Shown: positions 60,604-64,000 of the stretch, one piece after another
Numbering within the stretch: the stretch's first letter is position 1
Layout: the number at the start of each line of letters is the position of its first letter
DNA from: Dictyophora rubrovolvata
Lineage: Eukaryota > Basidiomycota > Agaricomycetes > Phallales > Phallaceae
DNA length: 64,000 nt
NCBI GenBank assembly: GCA_029959195.1
Contig: CP114127.1
Coordinates: 1,178,001-1,242,000, forward strand
Reading direction: 5' to 3'
Made by a program: the position numbers and the translations under genes
Notes under the pieces: generated by a model
Seen by the model: the letters and a program-made list of their open reading frames with translations, nothing else
What the model was told of the DNA's origin: nothing
The model's database searches: none

Positions 60604-61154
60604 CGTAGAAACGGTGCGTCAAGCGGTGGTGGCTGGCCATATTACTGGCCATATCACAGGGGGGGGCCTCATTATACTACCTGCACCCGCGTTACGCTGT
60701 ATTCCCCCCAAAAAAAGTTTTGTTCGTGTGACCCGGCTTCTATGTAAAGTCACATCTACGCTTTTCTGTCGTGCTTAAGATTGCTTGCTATCCACTTGTT
60801 TTCGATTTGCCATCGGTACAATGAATAATAGGTAAATTCATCACACGACAGCCACGGAGATAGTTCTCAGAGGGTATAGACCCCAAATATTCACGTTTTT
60901 CCGGCATTGACATCTTTGTGGGAAAGTCGGCTGGAATCGGGAATTGTAGCTGATTGGGATATATTATCACGCGCCTTATTCGTACCGTTCTAATGAGTAT
61001 AAGATACAACACGCGCACTAATCTACATGGAAAGTAAAGGCCTTCTGAGAGAGAGAGTCATGTTACAACATATCATCGAAATGTAATTAATCTGCCCGGG
61101 AGAAAAGAATAAAGGCACGAGAACTGTGGATGACAGATATGAAAATAAAAATTC
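60604..61154. other. Convergent intergenic region
   Basis: A 551-bp 3' flank shared by the converging reductase and hydrolase genes. No gene or repeat is seen. Confidence 0.5.
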
Positions 61155-64000
61155 TCAAAGCCGCGCTGCGTTTAAACGTCGAATGGGTTCTAGCTTGCGG
61201 CGAATATCGCGTAACACGGCTGTCCGTGGATGCCACTCATCAAGAGCAGTACGCAACGAAAAAAATTCGGACGCAAATAAAGCAGAGACATCGGGATTGG
61301 CAATTAGGTCACGTAAAGCCCAAGGTATCTGCGGTTGTCAAAAAAAAAAATGTGGTTGAGTGGGAGGAATAACCCCGAAATAATTAGGAACCTATTCCAA
61401 GTTCCGTGAATCGGGAGAGAAAGTCTGAAAAACCCACCTCATAATCATTACGAGCGGCGCGTGCTGTGAATGGTTCGACTATGAGGTCATGATCAGAAGC
61501 AATTACTCCGCTAGTTTCGAACAGGAAGCGCACGGCGAGTCTAAGTTGTAGGTTATTCCAATGCCCGTAATAAACAAATAGGAAAAAAAAGAACTCCTAT
61601 TACCTGTAAGATGCCGGCGCCTCATACGCCTTCGAATGTCCCACTCCAGTAAGTGAACCAGCAGTAGCCTCAGAAAGGTGCGCAACAAGACCACTGTCAT
61701 TCAACCCGGCATTTCGAATCTTGAACAACAAAATAAGAAGGTTTGATAAAACATCGGTAGAACTGAAGTTTGTTGATTAGCGATGAACTCGGCGAAAAGA
61801 GGAGGGAAAGGTATACTGATATGCATCCCCATCGATGTACAGAGCACGGAGAATCAAAGGATGTGTACTGTTGATATACCGGGCATTTGTCATTCAAAAT
61901 GGGCAAAAGTGTATCTCACGAAGCACTCACGCGGTCACAAAAGCTCCAGAATAGATCTTAAAAGTACATAGATCGTTAGAATTATATTCGGTTGATAACA
62001 AAAAGGGGAAGAAATATATTTTACCGGCACAACCTGGTCATTTAAACTGGCAATGTAAGTAAACTTAACCTGAAGACCGGATTTCGCGTTATCAGATTTC
62101 CAATCAAATTCTGTTTGAAAAGAAACCTACTCCATGATGCAAGCAATTTGACAATGCAGATACATAGGTCTTAGAGACCGGCGATTCGGAATCCTTGTGT
62201 ATAAAATAAGGTCAGCGGGAACAGCCGACAAGATAAACAAGTTGAGATGTACCTGAAAATCAAACAATTCACGAGCCGCTGCTGACTCGAAATACTGCGA
62301 AATGTCTTAATTTTCGAAAGAAGATTAAATAGGCGCAGATGAAAACGTACTTGAATGTAAGGATTCATAAGATAATTGTTATTTAAATGCAAGAATGGAC
62401 CATTATGAATTCCACATAACGCGAGAATGCCGACAAGTTGCGGCGCCGACACAGAGGCAAGAAGAGAAGAACTGGGCGTTCGAATATGTCCTTTCTCGAT
62501 AAGACGGTCAACAATCTGTGTAGTTACGATCGAGCCCTGAGAATGTGTTCCGAATAGGATAGCATCAGCACTTTGGTGTTACCCCCGTTAGAACAACAAA
62601 TAATTATATATATATATATATATATATCGAATAATATTAGGTGACTCACGTTTGAAGATCGTTTACCCAGTCTTCATGGCTGAGGTATTCTTGAAATAAA
62701 CTAGTGATGACGTAAGCAATGTCCGTCCTTTTTCACTACACTACCTGGAAGAAAGTAACCTATCGACGCGTTGCGCTACCGTTCCTCCACCCTGGAGAAT
62801 GATTTTGGTCACCTTTTCCAAAACTACGCCATGCTCATCAAAATATTCGCATACTGCCTTTTCTAACATGGCGGCAAATTTCTCGCTCGTCCCCGTGGGC
62901 TTATTGTTTGCCAGTTCTTAGTTCTCTCTATCATTAAAAGAACGTTATTGAAAATTGCTAACCTCTCCAAGAACTTGGCGAATGAAAGCACCAGGAAACC
63001 ACCCATGAATCCCTACCACAACAACACGTTTTATCTTGCCTAGTATTTTCACCGGGTCTTCTCCCAATACATTCCACGCCTTGGGTAATTCTTTACCAAA
63101 AAGATCTCTATCTTTCTCTTTCCCTTTACCCTTGTCTTTCGAGTCCTCATTGAAGAGCATTTTCGCAACGTAGTTCACAGTGCGATGTAGCGTTGATACC
63201 TCCTTGGGCAATGGAATTGATCTAGGAGGGTGACAGAAAGTGTCCTCGAACGTAGGGAGAACTAAACAATCTGGTTGCTGGGACGTAGCAGACACCGCAG
63301 AAGGGGTCGCAGAAGCATCACGTTGTGTTTTAGGAACAGTCGACTCTGAGCTCTGGTCCGGCATATGAGACTGTAGATTGAGTTGGCTATCTGTGTCATT
63401 AGATATTACCTGTTCTGTCTGGATAAGAGACTCCTCATCAACAATAACAACCTCCATGGTTTCCCCTTGCTCTTTTACCGCTCTCCAACGAGCGCTGGTA
63501 GATGCCAAAACTGACAGCCAGCCAGCCTTGGTTTCCGGGCTTGCGCCAATTGGAGAGACATTGCTTTGAGAAGCTTCTATTCCGGCACTGACAATGACTG
63601 AAGTAGGCTCTATGGTTAAATTGGATGGATAATTTGAGCGCCACCGTATCCAAGGCGTAAGCCAAGAATCGCCAGTCGATGGCACAGAGGATATCGGTTC
63701 GATATCGGAATGAGATTCGTGTGGCTTGGATGACACGGGCGAAGTTATTGCATCTGAACTGGGCGATCGAAATCCGGGTACAATTGAGGTCGGAAACTTT
63801 AGATAATCTGACCAGGTAGGAGATAAAGCTGCCGGTTTTTCGGTCGAAAAGGATTTAGGAAGCGTGCTATTTGGCATTTCTTCTTCAGGTATTTGAGCCG
63901 TATGTTCTTTCTCATCGTGAGATATTGAATCTAAATTGAACTTGTAGGCTTTCGCATGGTTGGAAAACACACGGTTGTATACTTACGAGATGGGATTTCC
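61155..64000 (-). CDS. YML020W-like alpha/beta-hydrolase family protein, partial
   Basis: The gene runs off the right edge, so its 5' end is missing. Exons seen: 63987-64000, 62963-63930, 62760-62899, 62650-62700, 62351-62570, 62253-62294, 62131-62193, 62025-62069, 61931-61956, 61816-61867, 61604-61762, 61438-61540 and 61155-61328. A long disordered N-terminus leads to V-V-V-G-I-H-G-W-F-P-G, then V-L-G-E followed across an intron by P-T-G-T-S, then F-G-T-H-S-Q-G-S, which holds the nucleophile-elbow Ser. Further on come Y-I-A-S-L-N-D-Q-V-V-P, with the expected acid residue, and G-V-G-H-S, a possible catalytic His. This layout matches a fungal family typified by yeast YML020W, whose function is unknown. 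The elbow is T-H-S-Q-G rather than G-x-S-x-G. An intron (about 63931-63986) precedes the large exon, so the ATG inside it at about 63970 is not the start. Confidence 0.75.
62603..62628. repeat. (AT)n microsatellite in an intron
   Basis: About 26 bases of alternating A and T lie in the intron between 62571 and 62649 of the hydrolase gene. Confidence 0.9.

Noticed and set aside
63378-63970. ATG near 63970 as the start of the hydrolase gene
   Set aside because: It lies inside an apparent intron: a good donor at 63986 and acceptor at 63931 join an upstream exon that leaves the window.

Overview
The window is nuclear DNA from a filamentous basidiomycete, most likely Agaricomycotina. The signs are genes broken by many introns of about 40-80 bases, orthologues of fungal housekeeping genes, a decayed DUF6532 gene (a domain largely confined to mushroom-forming fungi) and a Crypton-type tyrosine recombinase with the accessory C-terminal domain seen in mushroom genomes. 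Nothing in the sequence fixes the species. Exon limits below were read by eye from splice signals, reading phase and family similarity; no transcript was available.

Positions 1 to about 11,500 are an accessory block: orphan and decayed coding pieces, a 336-bp (TTTTTC)n tract, a DUF6532 relic, two abutting inverted LTR copies of one Ty1/copia family beside the tail of a copia pol relic, small palindromes, a nearly intact Crypton (8336-10546), and two diverged copies of an unidentified repeat (near 6.7-6.9 and 11.3-11.5 kb) that flank the Crypton.

Positions 12,000 to 48,600 are densely packed conserved genes: NHP6 (-), CUZ1-like AN1 protein (-), a CRIB/PAK-type kinase (+), complex I 51-kDa subunit NDUFV1 (+), a GPI-type secreted phosphoesterase (-), a rhodanese plus dual-specificity phosphatase (-), ARPC5 (+), PCT1 (+), TFIIE-beta (-), PAN3 (+), TAF8 (-), a very large RasGEF (-), OXA1 (-) and a RanBP2-zinc-finger protein (+). 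There are no operons; neighbours are arranged as divergent pairs with short shared promoters (CUZ1/PAK, phosphatase/ARPC5, TFIIE-beta/PAN3) or as convergent pairs.

Positions 48,600 to 53,100 hold no recognisable gene but do hold a striking 146-bp foldback. From 53,100 onward come dihydrolipoamide dehydrogenase LPD1 (-), an unrecognised 198-residue protein (-), an aldo/keto reductase (+) and a YML020W-like alpha/beta-hydrolase family protein (-) that runs off the right edge.

Functional themes are mitochondrial energy metabolism (NDUFV1, OXA1, LPD1), RNA polymerase II transcription (TFIIE-beta, TAF8, NHP6), mRNA decay (PAN3) and signalling (PAK-type kinase, RasGEF, MAPK-type phosphatase). These genes are neighbours, not a shared pathway. 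I found no convincing new multi-gene system. The best leads are the Crypton and its flanking repeats, the PAK-like kinase with altered catalytic motifs, three GC-AG introns, and an aldo/keto reductase whose catalytic aspartate seems to sit in a microexon.
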